Below, one piece after another: positions 31,272 to 40,773 of a stretch of 64,000 nt of DNA. The notes under the pieces are model-generated. The model did no database searches. It saw only the letters and a program-made list of their open reading frames with translations, and was not told where the DNA came from. Position numbers and translations under genes: made by a program. Position 1 is the first letter of the stretch; each line of letters starts with the position of its first letter. The stretch is from Sulfurospirillum diekertiae. Its GTDB lineage: Bacteria > Campylobacterota > Campylobacteria > Campylobacterales > Sulfurospirillaceae. Location: NCBI RefSeq assembly GCF_011769985.2, contig NZ_CP039734.2, forward strand, positions 2,604,001-2,668,000, read 5' to 3'.

Positions 31272-32663
31272 CTAACTCCTTTTATAAGATATTAATTTTT
31301 GAATTCTTTGTATAACATTCGCATATCCAATAATTTCCAACACTTCAAAGATAGAAGGGCTCACAGAATTACCTACCATCGCAATGCGAATGGCTTGGGC
31401 AAGATCTTTAAGCTTTAGACCTCTTTCTTCTAAAAATGCTTTGGTAACTGTTTCAAATTCACTCGCTGTATTGAGTTCTTTTGCACCTTTTAGTGCTTCA
31501 AGATACTGCTCTAAAACCGCTAGTCCTTCGGTGGTTAAGAACTTTTCAACTGCTTTTTCATCGTAACACACTGGTGCCTCTAAAATCTGCTTTACCATGG
31601 CAGCAAACTCAACTAAGGTCTTAGCACGGTCACGAAGTGCGTCAATCAGTAACTCTTTCTTTACATGTAAAGAAATATCCACATCAAAAAAGCGTAATTC
31701 ATCAATCAAACGTACATGACTTGCTTGTTTGATGTAATGGGCATTGAGCCATACTAATTTTTCTTGATTGTACGCCGAAGCAGATTTATTAATATTGGAA
31801 GGATCAAAGAGTTCTTGCATCTCTTGAAATGAGAAAATTTCTTGATCGCCATGACTCCAACCTAAACGAATCAGAAAGTTAAGCAGTGCTTCTGGCAGAT
31901 ATCCTTCCCTCTTATACTCCATCACATCAACGGCACCATCGCGTTTAGAAAGCTTTTTACCTTGAGGATTCAAAATCATAGGAACATGATAAAATTTAGG
32001 AATATCAAAACCAAGTGCTTGATATAAAATGATCTGTTTAGGTGTATTAGAAAGATGGTCATCACCGCGAATGACTTCATTAACCCCCATTAGCGCGTCA
32101 TCGATGACAACAACAAAGTTATAGGTAGGCGTGCCATCACTTCTAGCAATAATGAAATCATCCAACATATCACTTGCATTAAAGGTCACTTCACCTTTAA
32201 CGCCATCCACAAAAGAAACAACCCCAGTCGTTGGCGCTTTAATACGAATAACAGGATCAACTCCTGTTGGAGGCGTTCCCGTAAAGTCACGGTATCTCCC
32301 ATCGTATTTTGGACGTTCTTTACGTGCCATTTGAGCTTCTCGAAGGGCATCAAGCTCCTCTTTACTCATATAACATTTATACGCTTTTCCAGCATCTAAA
32401 AGCTTTTGAACATAACTTTTATAGAGATCAAAACGCTCAGATTGATAAACAATCTCACCCTCATGCGCTAAACCAACCCACTTGAACGCCTCTACAATAG
32501 CATCTGCTGCTGCTTTGGAGTTTCGAGCAAGGTCTGTATCTTCAATACGAAATAAAAATTTTCCACTGTTTCTTTTTGCCCACAAATAACTGTAAAGAGC
32601 CGTTCTAAGCCCTCCAATATGTAAATAGCCCGTAGGACTAGGGGCAAAGCGTGTCACAACCAT
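31272..32663 (-). CDS. gltX: Glutamyl-tRNA synthetase
   Basis: Charges tRNA-Glu. 463 residues, class I synthetase. HIGH-type motif in [22 protein letters not shown] (residues ~6-27), KMSKS-type motif KLSKRDG, and the C-terminal anticodon-binding helices ending in [18 protein letters not shown]. Campylobacterota usually carry two gltX paralogues, one misacylating tRNA-Gln for the GatCAB route; which one this is cannot be decided from the window. Divergent from the SurA-like gene. Confidence 0.95.
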   Translation of the reverse strand: MVVTRFAPSPTGYLHIGGLRTALYSYLWAKRNSGKFLFRIEDTDLARNSKAAADAIVEAFKWVGLAHEGEIVYQSERFDLYKSYVQKLLDAGKAYKCYMSKEELDALREAQMARKERPKYDGRYRDFTGTPPTGVDPVIRIKAPTTGVVSFVDGVKGEVTFNASDMLDDFIIARSDGTPTYNFVVVIDDALMGVNEVIRGDDHLSNTPKQIILYQALGFDIPKFYHVPMILNPQGKKLSKRDGAVDVMEYKREGYLPEALLNFLIRLGWSHGDQEIFSFQEMQELFDPSNINKSASAYNQEKLVWLNAHYIKQASHVRLIDELRFFDVDISLHVKKELLIDALRDRAKTLVEFAAMVKQILEAPVCYDEKAVEKFLTTEGLAVLEQYLEALKGAKELNTASEFETVTKAFLEERGLKLKDLAQAIRIAMVGNSVSPSIFEVLEIIGYANVIQRIQKLISYKRS

Positions 32664-32687
32664 GACTGTACCTTCATTCTTTTTTTG

Positions 32688-32709
32688 TAAATTATGTATA
32701 AATTATGTA
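32688..32709 (-). repeat. 11-bp tandem repeat upstream of gltX
   Basis: TAAATTATGTA occurs twice in direct, abutting tandem (32688-32698 and 32699-32709), 25 bp upstream of the gltX start. On the minus strand each unit reads TACATAATTTA, which contains a -10-like TACATAAT. Either a protein site with one-turn periodicity or a duplicated promoter element. The rest of the 199-bp divergent gap is AT-rich with no gene. Confidence 0.4.
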
Positions 32710-32862
32710 TCATTTCGTTACGTAGTGATTAAAAAATCCACTGAAGCTGGAGAAAAAACATTTTTTTAATTTTTTTTGTCAAAAAAGATGTTATCATACG
32801 TAGCTTGTTTTGTAAATACAACACGATTATATAGCTATTTTTCTTAAAATAAAGGATTATTG

Positions 32863-33714
32863 ATGAAGATCAAACTAAAGGTGTTAACTTTTGTAACGTT
32901 GTGCGCAACCTTACTTTTTTCACCTGTAAATGCAAGTACTGTTGATGGAGTTTCTATCATTATTAATAAAGAGCCTATTACATTATTTGATGTTTTCAAG
33001 TATTCACAGCGCTTTAATATCCCCAAAAAAGAGGCATTAGATATTTTAATAAGACAAAAGCTTGAAGAATCTGAAATCAAAAAACAAAATATCGCTGTTG
33101 ACAATTTTGAAGTCGATCAATATATTGAAAACTTAGCAATTAGTAACAATATGAATCAATATGATTTCCTTAATATGATCCGTTCAAAAAATATTGAAAT
33201 TTCTGAGTATAAAGAGGATCTTAAAAAGAAATTACAACGTGATAAACTCTATAAAAAAATCGTTAGTACCAAAATGCAACAAATGGGAGATAGTGACCTA
33301 CAAGCTTATTATAATGAAAATCTTAATGAATTTTCACAAGCAAGTGCATTTGATGTGACGATCTATACTAGCGCTAATCAACAAAGCCTAACTGCCATTC
33401 AAAATAACCCTATGAGTGCTGTGAGTGATGTTCAGCTTCAAGAAGGAAAAATTGAAGCAGCAAAAGCAGACCCAAAACTCATAGCACAACTAAACAAAAC
33501 AGCTAAAGGGAAATTTTCTGCCATCACAAAAACCGATTCAAATTACGTCATGTTTTTTGTAAAAGAAAAATACAATGTTCAAACCGTCTCTTTTGCTGAT
33601 GCTAAAAACTATATCTACTCAAAACTGGGAGAAGGTAAAGAACAAAAAGCGATTGAAGAGTATTTTGAAAAGTTAAAATCATCTGCTAACATTCAAGTTA
33701 TCAGAGCACCATAA
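32863..33714 (+). CDS. SurA-like periplasmic chaperone / peptidyl-prolyl isomerase
   Basis: Secreted 283-residue protein. The signal peptide (hydrophobic VLTFVTLCATLLFSPVNA) is followed by a SurA N-terminal-like chaperone domain: VDGVSIIINKEPITLFDV, then helices including EALDILIRQKLEESEIKKQNI. The C-terminal half is a divergent parvulin-like or closing region. It resembles Campylobacter SurA-like proteins involved in outer-membrane protein folding. Start chosen at ATG 32863 because AAAGGA lies seven bases upstream; a TTG immediately before is less likely. Confidence 0.8.
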   Translation: MKIKLKVLTFVTLCATLLFSPVNASTVDGVSIIINKEPITLFDVFKYSQRFNIPKKEALDILIRQKLEESEIKKQNIAVDNFEVDQYIENLAISNNMNQYDFLNMIRSKNIEISEYKEDLKKKLQRDKLYKKIVSTKMQQMGDSDLQAYYNENLNEFSQASAFDVTIYTSANQQSLTAIQNNPMSAVSDVQLQEGKIEAAKADPKLIAQLNKTAKGKFSAITKTDSNYVMFFVKEKYNVQTVSFADAKNYIYSKLGEGKEQKAIEEYFEKLKSSANIQVIRAP

Positions 33715-33729
33715 TCAAATACAACGTTA

Positions 33730-33754
33730 AAGGTCGCCAAAATGGCGACCTTAA
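33730..33754. terminator. Bidirectional terminator between SurA-like gene and accC
   Basis: AAGGTCGCCA (33730-33739) pairs perfectly with TGGCGACCTT (33743-33752), loop AAA, 10 bp, with AT-rich flanks on both sides. It sits in the 46-bp gap between two convergent genes. Confidence 0.85.
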
Positions 33755-33760
33755 GATTAT

Positions 33761-35092
33761 TTAGTAGCGTGAAAGGTAGTTTGTATCAAATCTATTTTCG
33801 ATAAAATCTTCATTATCCATCATATTTAAATGAAAATCTCTTACCGTTTTAATACCCTCTATTTGTAACTCATTTAAAGCTTCTCTCATCTTTTTAATGG
33901 CGCGGTCACGTGTTTCACCCCATACCACCAACTTTCCAATCATAGAGTCATAATTGGGGGGAACAATATAACCTTGATACGCATGAGAATCCATACGAAC
34001 ATTGCGACCTCCTGGAATGATGTACTTGGTGATTTTACCAGGACTTGGAATAAATTTGACAGGATCTTCAGCAGTGATACGGCACTCAATCGAATGTCCA
34101 CGGAAAGTGAGTGCACTTTGATCGAAAAGTTTTTCACCCTCAGCCACACGAATCATCCACTCAATAATGTCGATGCCACTGACCATCTCGCTCACACAAT
34201 GCTCGACTTGAAGTCTGGTGTTCATTTCCATAAAATAGAAGTTTTTGTCTGCATCCAAAAGGAACTCAAACGTACCTGCATTTTCATAGCCGATGTACTT
34301 AGTTGCTTTCACTGCTACTTCATGAAGTCGTGCTCTTGTTTTGGCATCGAGCGCAATAGCAGGAGACTCTTCAATCAGTTTTTGGTGACGTCTCTGCATT
34401 GAACAGTCACGCTCACCAATATGGACAACATTGCCAAAAGAATCGCCAATCACTTGTACTTCAATGTGACGCGGATTTTTGATATATTTTTCCATATAAA
34501 GCGTGCCATCGCCGAATGCACTCAGCGCTTCGCTCTCTGCGGCAAGGAATGATTTTTCCAAATCTTCCATCTTTTCAACCACACGCATACCACGTCCACC
34601 GCCGCCTGCACTCGCTTTGACGATAACGGGAAGTCCGATTTGTTCAGCCAATTTTTTGGCTTCTTCGACACTCTCAAGCACGCCTTCACTTCCAAGAATA
34701 ACCGGTACACCCGCTTTTTTCATAACATCTTTGGCTTTCGATTTATCGCTCATTAAAACCATGGAATCAACGGAAGGTCCAATAAATTTGATGTTGTGGT
34801 GTTGGCACACTTCAACAAAGGTTTGGTTTTCACTGAGGAAACCATACCCTGGGAAAATGGCATCACAGCCACTGATCTCAGCGGCACTGATGATTGCAGG
34901 AATGCTTAAATAACTCTCAGATGATTTTGCACCACCAATACAAATACTTGCATCGGCATATTGAAGATAGAGCGCATCTTTATCCGCAGTGGAATAAACC
35001 GCAATCGCTTGTTTTCCCATCTCTTTGATGGTGCGTATTGCGCGAAGGGCGATCTCACCACGATTGGCAACAAGAATTTTCTCAATCTTCAT
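33761..35092 (-). CDS. accC: Acetyl-CoA carboxylase, biotin carboxylase subunit
   Basis: Carboxylates biotin on AccB for malonyl-CoA synthesis. 443 residues. ATP-grasp signature with KASAGGGGRGMRVV (glycine-rich lid, ~160-173), HIEVQVIGDSFGNVVHIGERDCSMQRRHQKLIEESPA, and catalytic EMNTRLQVEHCVSEMVSGID. The N-terminal ILVANRGEIALRAIRTIKE is typical. It follows accB with a one-base overlap (TAATG); the pair is the standard accBC arrangement. Normal length, all motifs intact. Confidence 0.97.
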   Translation of the reverse strand: MKIEKILVANRGEIALRAIRTIKEMGKQAIAVYSTADKDALYLQYADASICIGGAKSSESYLSIPAIISAAEISGCDAIFPGYGFLSENQTFVEVCQHHNIKFIGPSVDSMVLMSDKSKAKDVMKKAGVPVILGSEGVLESVEEAKKLAEQIGLPVIVKASAGGGGRGMRVVEKMEDLEKSFLAAESEALSAFGDGTLYMEKYIKNPRHIEVQVIGDSFGNVVHIGERDCSMQRRHQKLIEESPAIALDAKTRARLHEVAVKATKYIGYENAGTFEFLLDADKNFYFMEMNTRLQVEHCVSEMVSGIDIIEWMIRVAEGEKLFDQSALTFRGHSIECRITAEDPVKFIPSPGKITKYIIPGGRNVRMDSHAYQGYIVPPNYDSMIGKLVVWGETRDRAIKKMREALNELQIEGIKTVRDFHLNMMDNEDFIENRFDTNYLSRY

Positions 35093-35553
35093 TACACTTT
35101 CTCCACCGCAAAGATTGGCATATCGTATTCTACAGGTTGACCATCTTCGACAAGAATATCTAAGACTTTACAGTCAAACTCTGCTTCGATTTCATTCATA
35201 ATTTTCATTGCTTCGATAATACCGATAGGTTGACCTTTACGGATCACGTCGCCTACTTTTGCAAATGGAGCCGCACCAGGAGCTGGAGATCGATAGAAAG
35301 TTCCTACCATAGGTGATTTCATACTTAAACCTGCAGGCGCTGCATTCACACTCGCCTCGCCTCCAACTTGAGCAACAGGAGCTGCTACAGGAGCAACACT
35401 TGGAGCTTGCACAACTGGGGCTGCTGCATACGTAACAGGACCATCAAAACCTTTTTGCAGTTCAATGCTAAAATCACCCTCTTTGATTTTGAGTTTTGTA
35501 ATATCACTTTTATCAAAAATACGTATTAACTCTCTAATTTCATTTTTGTCCAT
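35092..35553 (-). CDS. accB: Acetyl-CoA carboxylase biotin carboxyl carrier protein
   Basis: Carries the biotin moved between AccC and the carboxyltransferase. 153 residues: an N-terminal region (~1-45), an Ala/Pro/Val-rich flexible linker (~50-75, AAPVVQAPSVAPVAAPVAQ) and the biotinyl domain with EAMKIMNEIEA, whose lysine (~K117) is the attachment site. Good ribosome site (AGGAG). The bioB gene in the same window would supply the cofactor. Confidence 0.96.
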   Translation of the reverse strand: MDKNEIRELIRIFDKSDITKLKIKEGDFSIELQKGFDGPVTYAAAPVVQAPSVAPVAAPVAQVGGEASVNAAPAGLSMKSPMVGTFYRSPAPGAAPFAKVGDVIRKGQPIGIIEAMKIMNEIEAEFDCKVLDILVEDGQPVEYDMPIFAVEKV

Positions 35554-35602
35554 TCGGTTTCTCCTAAATATTTGCCATTTTTTGGCATGACATAAAATGT
35601 GT

Positions 35603-35608
35603 TATAAT
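35603..35608 (+). promoter_or_regulatory. -10 box of dcd in the accB-dcd divergent gap
   Basis: TATAAT at 35603-35608, 37 bp upstream of the dcd ATG. A small dyad TGCCA-N6-TGGCA (about 35573-35587) lies just upstream. Confidence 0.5.
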
Positions 35609-35644
35609 ACCATACTAAATATATACGATCACTTAAGGGAAATT

Positions 35645-36205
35645 ATGGGTTTAAAAGCAGACAGTTGGATACGAGAAAAATCGCTCAAAGAGCGTATGAT
35701 AGAGCCTTTTTGTGAGGATCAAGTGGGCAAAGATGTGGTCAGTTATGGCGTCAGTAGTTATGGGTATGACATCCGTGTTGGGCGTGAATTTAAGATTTTT
35801 ACCAATGTCAATTCTACCGTGGTTGACCCTAAAGAATTTGACGATAAAAATGTCATCGATTTTGTAGGTGACATCTGCATTGTTCCCCCAAACTCTTTTG
35901 CATTGGCACGCACAGTGGAATACTTTAGAATCCCAAAAAACGTACTGGCGATCTGCCTTGGTAAAAGTACCTATGCACGTTGTGGCATCATCGTGAATGT
36001 CACACCGTTTGAACCAGAGTTTGAAGGTCACATTACCATCGAAATTTCAAATACCACACCATTGCCTGCTAAAATCTATGCCAATGAAGGCATCGCGCAA
36101 GTGCTCTTTTTAGAGGGTGACACACCCTGTGAGACTACGTACAAAGATAAACACGGTAAGTACCAAGGGCAAACAGGTATTACCTTACCACGCATTTTAA
36201 AATAA
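35645..36205 (+). CDS. dcd: dCTP deaminase
   Basis: Converts dCTP to dUTP for thymidylate synthesis. 186 residues, the usual length. Family motifs: [24 protein letters not shown] (substrate-binding Arg/Ser) and [19 protein letters not shown] containing the catalytic Glu, then EGIAQVLFL. The frame is open to 35597, but AAGGGA immediately upstream and homology place the start at 35645. Divergent from accBC; followed by a GNAT gene after 6 bp. Confidence 0.95.
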   Translation: MGLKADSWIREKSLKERMIEPFCEDQVGKDVVSYGVSSYGYDIRVGREFKIFTNVNSTVVDPKEFDDKNVIDFVGDICIVPPNSFALARTVEYFRIPKNVLAICLGKSTYARCGIIVNVTPFEPEFEGHITIEISNTTPLPAKIYANEGIAQVLFLEGDTPCETTYKDKHGKYQGQTGITLPRILK

Positions 36206-36211
36206 CTGCTG

Positions 36212-36850
36212 ATGGCTTTACATGTAAAGGCTTTAGGGCAAAACAATTTAGAAGAGTTTGATGGCTTTTACGCCATCTACTCTACTTCGTTTCCGCTTTC
36301 AGAACAAAAATCTCGTGACGCACTTTTAGCGATGCAACACGCCTCTTTTTACACCATCTATCTGGCATACCATGACGAAAAAATTGTAGGATTTTGCATT
36401 ATGTATCATCCACACAATGACGATTTTTTCTTGCTAGAATACATGGCGGTCGATGAGCGTCTTCGTGGTATGGGACTAGGCTCCACGCTGTTAAAAAGTA
36501 GCATTGAACAGCTTTTTAAAACGCATGGCACACGAGCCCTTCTCATCGAAATTGACTCACCTGAAAAAAGCTCAAATGAGCAAGAAATTCGTGAAAAAAG
36601 AGAACTCTTTTACCGTCGTTTAGGCGCTTTAAAAATTGATCCGTTTGATTATATTTTAGCCCTAAAAAGCAGTGAAGAAGCTCCTCCTATGGAACTTTTA
36701 GTCTATCATCCCCGTATGCGCGAAGTTTCCAAAGAGACACTGCACACATGGCTAGAAAAACTCTATGTCAATGTCTATGGATGCGCCAAAACAGACTCTC
36801 GCATTGCTCAAATGCTTGAGCTTGTACCACCGATGTTAAACCTCATTTAA
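36212..36850 (+). CDS. GNAT-family N-acetyltransferase
   Basis: A 212-residue protein with an N-terminal GNAT domain: FLLEYMAVDERLRGMGLGSTLL holds the acetyl-CoA pyrophosphate loop RGMGLG (~90-95), and LFYRRLGALKI follows. The C-terminal ~50 residues are an extra helical extension. The acceptor is unknown. The ribosome site is weak and the first codons (ALHVKAL) are written by a TTACATGTAA palindrome, so the start is less certain than its neighbours. Six bases after dcd; likely cotranscribed. Confidence 0.78.
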   Translation: MALHVKALGQNNLEEFDGFYAIYSTSFPLSEQKSRDALLAMQHASFYTIYLAYHDEKIVGFCIMYHPHNDDFFLLEYMAVDERLRGMGLGSTLLKSSIEQLFKTHGTRALLIEIDSPEKSSNEQEIREKRELFYRRLGALKIDPFDYILALKSSEEAPPMELLVYHPRMREVSKETLHTWLEKLYVNVYGCAKTDSRIAQMLELVPPMLNLI

Positions 36851-36861
36851 AAGGATTGTTG

Positions 36862-37317
36862 ATGGAAATTTTTTTAAGCGATGAATATGAAACTCTCTGG
36901 ACTGCCATTAGTGCTATCATGAGTATTTTAGCTACGATGATGGCTATCTTTGCACTGTTGTATTCGATACGGATGTACCGTAAAACGATGCAAAGTGTCC
37001 ACTACGGTGAGATTGATAAAATGTACTTTGAAATTCTCAAAGAAGCCCTCAATAAACCTTTTCTGCTCCGAAAAGACCATGAACGCTCCCTTGATGAAGA
37101 GATGCAATACAACACCTACGCCTTCATCGTCTGGAACTTTTTAGAGTCCATTCACGATCGTTGTATGCTCGATCACGATCTACAAAAAACATGGTTTCCC
37201 ATCATCGAAGCCGAACGTAAAACCCACCTTCCGTGGATTCAAGAAGATGAAAACAGAGCCAAATTCAAAGTTGAATTTTTGAAGTTTATTGATGAGGGGA
37301 AGTTTGAGGTAGCGTAG
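36862..37317 (+). CDS. Hypothetical membrane-anchored protein
   Basis: I do not recognise this 151-residue protein. One N-terminal transmembrane helix (about 10-34, AISAIMSILATMMAIFALLYSI) is followed by a soluble, charged helical domain with several Trp (VWNFLESIHDRC, TWFPIIEAERKTHLPWIQ). The pattern resembles DUF4760-like small membrane proteins but I cannot confirm this. AAGGA lies seven bases before ATG 36862, which is preferred to the TTG at 36856. It follows the GNAT gene after 11 bp. Confidence 0.65.
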   Translation: MEIFLSDEYETLWTAISAIMSILATMMAIFALLYSIRMYRKTMQSVHYGEIDKMYFEILKEALNKPFLLRKDHERSLDEEMQYNTYAFIVWNFLESIHDRCMLDHDLQKTWFPIIEAERKTHLPWIQEDENRAKFKVEFLKFIDEGKFEVA

Positions 37318-37335
37318 ATGCTAACTGTAACTTTT

Positions 37336-38106
37336 TCAATTTTCAATAAAATCTGGTTTTGGGATATCAGGCATATTTTCATACGCTTTTAAAATGGTCT
37401 CTAAAGGAGCCAAAGTGCGATTGTCATGCCAATAGACATTTTTAAGCCACATCGCCGCACGAATGTTTTGTCCTACGCCAAGCCAATTGTTATCCAAATG
37501 GGTTTGGAGCATCTTGCGCCCTGCTTGAAATAGTTTTTCAGGATCAAATTGCGGTTTAATATGATTAAGACAGAAAGCATATGCCCATTTTCTTGGAGCC
37601 ATAGAACCTCCAAACGAAACTTTAGAGACGCCGTAGTATTTTTCATACTCCATCACACCTGCTTCATACTGCTCTGCGTGAATACAATAACTCAAATAAG
37701 CATCCAATCCATCCGTTTTAATTTTTTTCCCATAAGCAGGCTCCATAACTGATAAAAGAAAGTGTCTTGCTTTATCCCATATTTCTATCGCAGGATCAGA
37801 ATTTTGAAGCCACAGTGCTAATGCTTTCGCTTCATGTAAAGTAGCCCTATGATAATCTGGGTCAGGATGGTCGCTCCATTCATCTTGTTCTATTGCAATA
37901 TTGAGCCATTCAAGAGAACGGGCAATAACGGGCTGTATCTCTTTAGAAAGTCCATAAAGATAGCATTCAATAATGCTCCTAATATGGCTTGCAGCCATAT
38001 TTCCCATAGGATCTCCAGGTTCATATTGTCTTGCTAAAAGCCATTTTAATAAAGAAGCATCATTTTTTAGCCACGATTCTCTTCCTCTAATTGGATTAAA
38101 TTTCAT
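37336..38106 (-). CDS. Hypothetical cytoplasmic protein, helical, unknown function
   Basis: 256 residues with no signal, membrane segment or metal motif; helix-rich and unusually rich in Trp, Tyr and His (e.g. SHIRSIIECYLYGL, KARHFLLSVMEPAYGKK, GGSMAPRKWAYAFCLNHIKP, WLKNVYWHDNRTL). It looks like an all-helical repeat-type fold. I cannot name a family. It is flanked by unrelated genes, stands alone on its strand, and its stop is 18 bp from the preceding convergent gene, so context gives no clue. An immunity-like or housekeeping helical protein are both possible. Confidence 0.6.
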   Translation of the reverse strand: MKFNPIRGRESWLKNDASLLKWLLARQYEPGDPMGNMAASHIRSIIECYLYGLSKEIQPVIARSLEWLNIAIEQDEWSDHPDPDYHRATLHEAKALALWLQNSDPAIEIWDKARHFLLSVMEPAYGKKIKTDGLDAYLSYCIHAEQYEAGVMEYEKYYGVSKVSFGGSMAPRKWAYAFCLNHIKPQFDPEKLFQAGRKMLQTHLDNNWLGVGQNIRAAMWLKNVYWHDNRTLAPLETILKAYENMPDIPKPDFIEN

Positions 38107-38197
38107 TGGTTATTCTCCACATATTTTTCCGTTACAAATTTTTGTTGTAACACTATTTTACATGTAAAAAGTAGTTCCCATATTTATTGCGTACGAC

Positions 38198-39370
38198 TTA
38201 TTTCTCAACTCTCAACAACAATCCATTCAAATAAAACGATGCAGCGGCATTAATTAGGCATGGGTGGTCGCTGTCTTGTTGCATTTGTTCTAACAAAATG
38301 TATTGCACTTTAAGATCGTGGGAGACTTCCATGGCGATGTCTAACAGTTCTTTTTTGCCGACGTGAAAGGAGCAGGAGAAGAGCGCGATTAAACCTCCGT
38401 CTTTGACGGCTTTGGTAGACTCCATCAAGAGGTGTTTAAAGCCTCGTTTAGCGCCATTGGCTTGCTCTTTGGTTTTGGCAAAAGATGGGGGATCAAGTAC
38501 AATGAGATCAAAACTGTTTTTGTATTTTTTCTCTTTCATAAAGGTAAACGCATCGGCGGCATACGCTTCGTATGTCTCCATTTTATTGGCTTCGAGGTTG
38601 GCTTTGGTTTGTGCTATGGCGGATTCGGAGATGTCTACAAAAACGGCATTTTTAGCGCCCTTTGAGAGTGCATGGATGCCAAAACCACCGGCATTACAGC
38701 AAAGATCAAGCACGGTGTCATTCTCTTTGATGTAGCTCGCACAAATAGCTCTGTTTTTACGCTGGTCGAGGTAAAAGCCTGTTTTTTGAGCATCTTCAAT
38801 ATCCACTAAAAAGGTTAAACCATTCTCTTTGAGTTCAAACTCTTTGGAAGGTGTGCCAAAAAGTGTGCCGTTTTTACTCTCCAAGCCCTCAATTTCGCGT
38901 GAGTGTTCATCGGATTTTTCAACAATCCATGAAGGATTTACAAGTTGTTTAAGAGTGCTGAGTATCAACTCACGAAAGGTTTCCATACCTGCTGTATTGA
39001 TCTGAATGGAGAGCGTATCGCCATACTTGTCCACAATAAGCCCTGGCAAGAAATCTGCTTCGGAGTGGATGAGACGCACGGCATTGGTTTGAGATAAAAG
39101 TGCCTCACGCTTTGCGATGGCTCTTTTGATGCGGTTATGGAAAAACTTTTTACCAATCTCCTCTTTGCCAAAGCTCAGAATGCGCGCGAAAATCGCGCAT
39201 TTTGGATTGACATAGGCGGTTCCTAAAAAACCATCTTTTTTGGAAAAGAGCGCGACGACTTCACCGCTTTGAAACTCCTCTAAGCTAGAGTCAATTTCGT
39301 TAGCATAAACCCATGGGGTAAAGCGTCTTATTTTGGGAACAACGGAGTGTTTGATATAGACTTTATTCAA
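38198..39370 (-). CDS. 23S rRNA m5C methyltransferase, RlmI type
   Basis: SAM-dependent rRNA methyltransferase of 390 residues. An N-terminal PUA-like RNA-binding domain (~1-80), then an RlmI/RlmK-like linker (SEADFLPGLIVDKYGD), then a Rossmann methyltransferase: motif I VLDLCCNAGGFGIHAL, motif II VFVDISESA and the catalytic DPPSFAK with a later SCSFHVG cysteine. E. coli RlmI methylates C1962 of 23S rRNA; same target inferred. Overlaps the hydrolase gene by 8 bp. Confidence 0.88.
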   Translation of the reverse strand: MNKVYIKHSVVPKIRRFTPWVYANEIDSSLEEFQSGEVVALFSKKDGFLGTAYVNPKCAIFARILSFGKEEIGKKFFHNRIKRAIAKREALLSQTNAVRLIHSEADFLPGLIVDKYGDTLSIQINTAGMETFRELILSTLKQLVNPSWIVEKSDEHSREIEGLESKNGTLFGTPSKEFELKENGLTFLVDIEDAQKTGFYLDQRKNRAICASYIKENDTVLDLCCNAGGFGIHALSKGAKNAVFVDISESAIAQTKANLEANKMETYEAYAADAFTFMKEKKYKNSFDLIVLDPPSFAKTKEQANGAKRGFKHLLMESTKAVKDGGLIALFSCSFHVGKKELLDIAMEVSHDLKVQYILLEQMQQDSDHPCLINAAASFYLNGLLLRVEK

Positions 39371-40145
39371 TGATTTTTCCTAATATAGTTTGTAGCTCTT
39401 TTGTAAAGGCAGGGTGTTCAAAAACGTTATTATGTGTTGTATGGCTCAAGATTACATGTAAAGGACGACTCGGCATCACTTCTAAGAGTTTTTCAAGATG
39501 GTAATGAGGAATAACGGTGTCATTTTCAACTTCCATCACCGCTATTTTTGACTTGACCAAAGGAAGGTACTCAATGGTTTCAAATTTATTTTTAAGCATC
39601 AGATCAATCGGGAAGAAAGGGTACTTAATTTTGGCGATAGAGAGGATTGAATCGTAAGGACTAATAAGCACCAAACCATCCACTACCCTTTGCGAAGCAA
39701 GATAGGTCGCAACTCCCGTTCCTAAGCTTCGCCCAATCAATACCACTTTACGCCCTTTTGCGTACGTATCGTAAATCTTGAGCGCATCTTCAAACAAGGC
39801 TTGCTCACTTGGCATTCCTGTACTTTCGCCATAGCCTCGATAGTTAAAAGCAATGATGTCGTAGCCTTGAATATCCTTTACATGTAAAAGAAATTGCGTA
39901 GCGTCATCCGCATTACCCCCAAAGTAAAGAATGACTCCCGCATCGCTTTGTGCATCATGTCGCAATACCCCTTCTAAATCAACGCCCTCTTTGACATGTA
40001 AAGAGAGGGGCTCAATCGTTTCACCACTCACTTTGGCTTGCTTTACAATCGCCTTAATATTGAACACTTGCGCATCTTGGGTAAAATAGAGATACCCCAT
40101 CGCTACCAAATAGAGCCCAATAATCCCAAGTAAGAGTTTTTTCAT
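39363..40145 (-). CDS. Membrane-anchored alpha/beta hydrolase
   Basis: 260 residues. An N-terminal hydrophobic helix (LLLGIIGLYLVAMGYLYF) anchors or exports it. The hydrolase core resembles the BEM46/FrsA-like group: oxyanion strand ILYFGGNADDA, FNYRGYGESTG, nucleophile elbow IGRSLGTG (Ser ~143), acid in VENDTVIPH and catalytic His in SHTTHNNVF. Substrate unknown; an esterase or lipase-like role is inferred. It overlaps the upstream methyltransferase by 4 bp and rlmI by 8 bp, forming a tight operon of unclear theme. Confidence 0.85.
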   Translation of the reverse strand: MKKLLLGIIGLYLVAMGYLYFTQDAQVFNIKAIVKQAKVSGETIEPLSLHVKEGVDLEGVLRHDAQSDAGVILYFGGNADDATQFLLHVKDIQGYDIIAFNYRGYGESTGMPSEQALFEDALKIYDTYAKGRKVVLIGRSLGTGVATYLASQRVVDGLVLISPYDSILSIAKIKYPFFPIDLMLKNKFETIEYLPLVKSKIAVMEVENDTVIPHYHLEKLLEVMPSRPLHVILSHTTHNNVFEHPAFTKELQTILGKIIE

Positions 40146-40729
40146 ACATCTTCCTTTTTCAAAAATACGGTGAAATCACCTTCCATATAGTCCTCATACA
40201 TTTCAACATCGTAAGCAAACTCACTCGTATATGCTTCAATTTCATGAGGTAAAAAATAGTTAAAATGACCCTCTTTCTCTTCACCTTTGAGCAGATTAAA
40301 CACAAAACCTTTTTTAGAGGCTTCATAACAACGGCGAATAAACAAAAACGTCTCAAAACGGTTTAAAATATTCATCGAGCCACTGGCAATATAAAAGTCC
40401 GCTAATTCAAGCTCGTCATTTAAAATATCTTTACGGGCAAAATGCTGTTTAGTCCGTTTGTGTGCCACAAAAATGGCCTCTTGGAGCGTATCATACCCAA
40501 TATATTTGCGAGGTAAAGAACCTTTTTGCTGTAAAAAAAGATAGAGATCGCCAAACCCACATCCTGCATCCACAATCTTGCTTGAAGGCAAGTGTGGTTC
40601 TAAAAGCGCATGAATCACTTCAAAACGTATGTGCTGCGACTGTTTTGAATTCCAATTCAACCCTCTGGCCGTGCAACCATATCGTTTGATAGCATTTTCA
40701 TAAAAAGTTTGATTATTGATACGTGGCAT
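40142..40729 (-). CDS. Class I SAM-dependent methyltransferase
   Basis: 195 residues, soluble. Motif I KIVDAGCGFGDLYLFLQ (~51-67), motif II YIGYDTLQEAI, and a later DFYIASGSMNILNRFETFLFIRR that takes the place of motif IV. It lacks rRNA- or tRNA-specific extra domains, so substrate is unknown. First gene of an operon with a hydrolase and RlmI (4-bp overlap). An in-gene hairpin-rich region is not evident. Confidence 0.82.
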   Translation of the reverse strand: MPRINNQTFYENAIKRYGCTARGLNWNSKQSQHIRFEVIHALLEPHLPSSKIVDAGCGFGDLYLFLQQKGSLPRKYIGYDTLQEAIFVAHKRTKQHFARKDILNDELELADFYIASGSMNILNRFETFLFIRRCYEASKKGFVFNLLKGEEKEGHFNYFLPHEIEAYTSEFAYDVEMYEDYMEGDFTVFLKKEDV

Positions 40730-40740
40730 GAAAGAAGGCT

Positions 40741-40773
40741 AAAAAAAGAGCGGCACTTAAACCAAAAGTGCCG
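40741..40773 (-). terminator. Terminator of the FlaC-like gene
   Basis: CGGCACTT (40751-40758) pairs with AAGTGCCG (40766-40773); the minus-strand transcript then reads CTCTTTTTTT. The hairpin overlaps the flaC-like stop codon. A classic intrinsic terminator. Confidence 0.85.
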
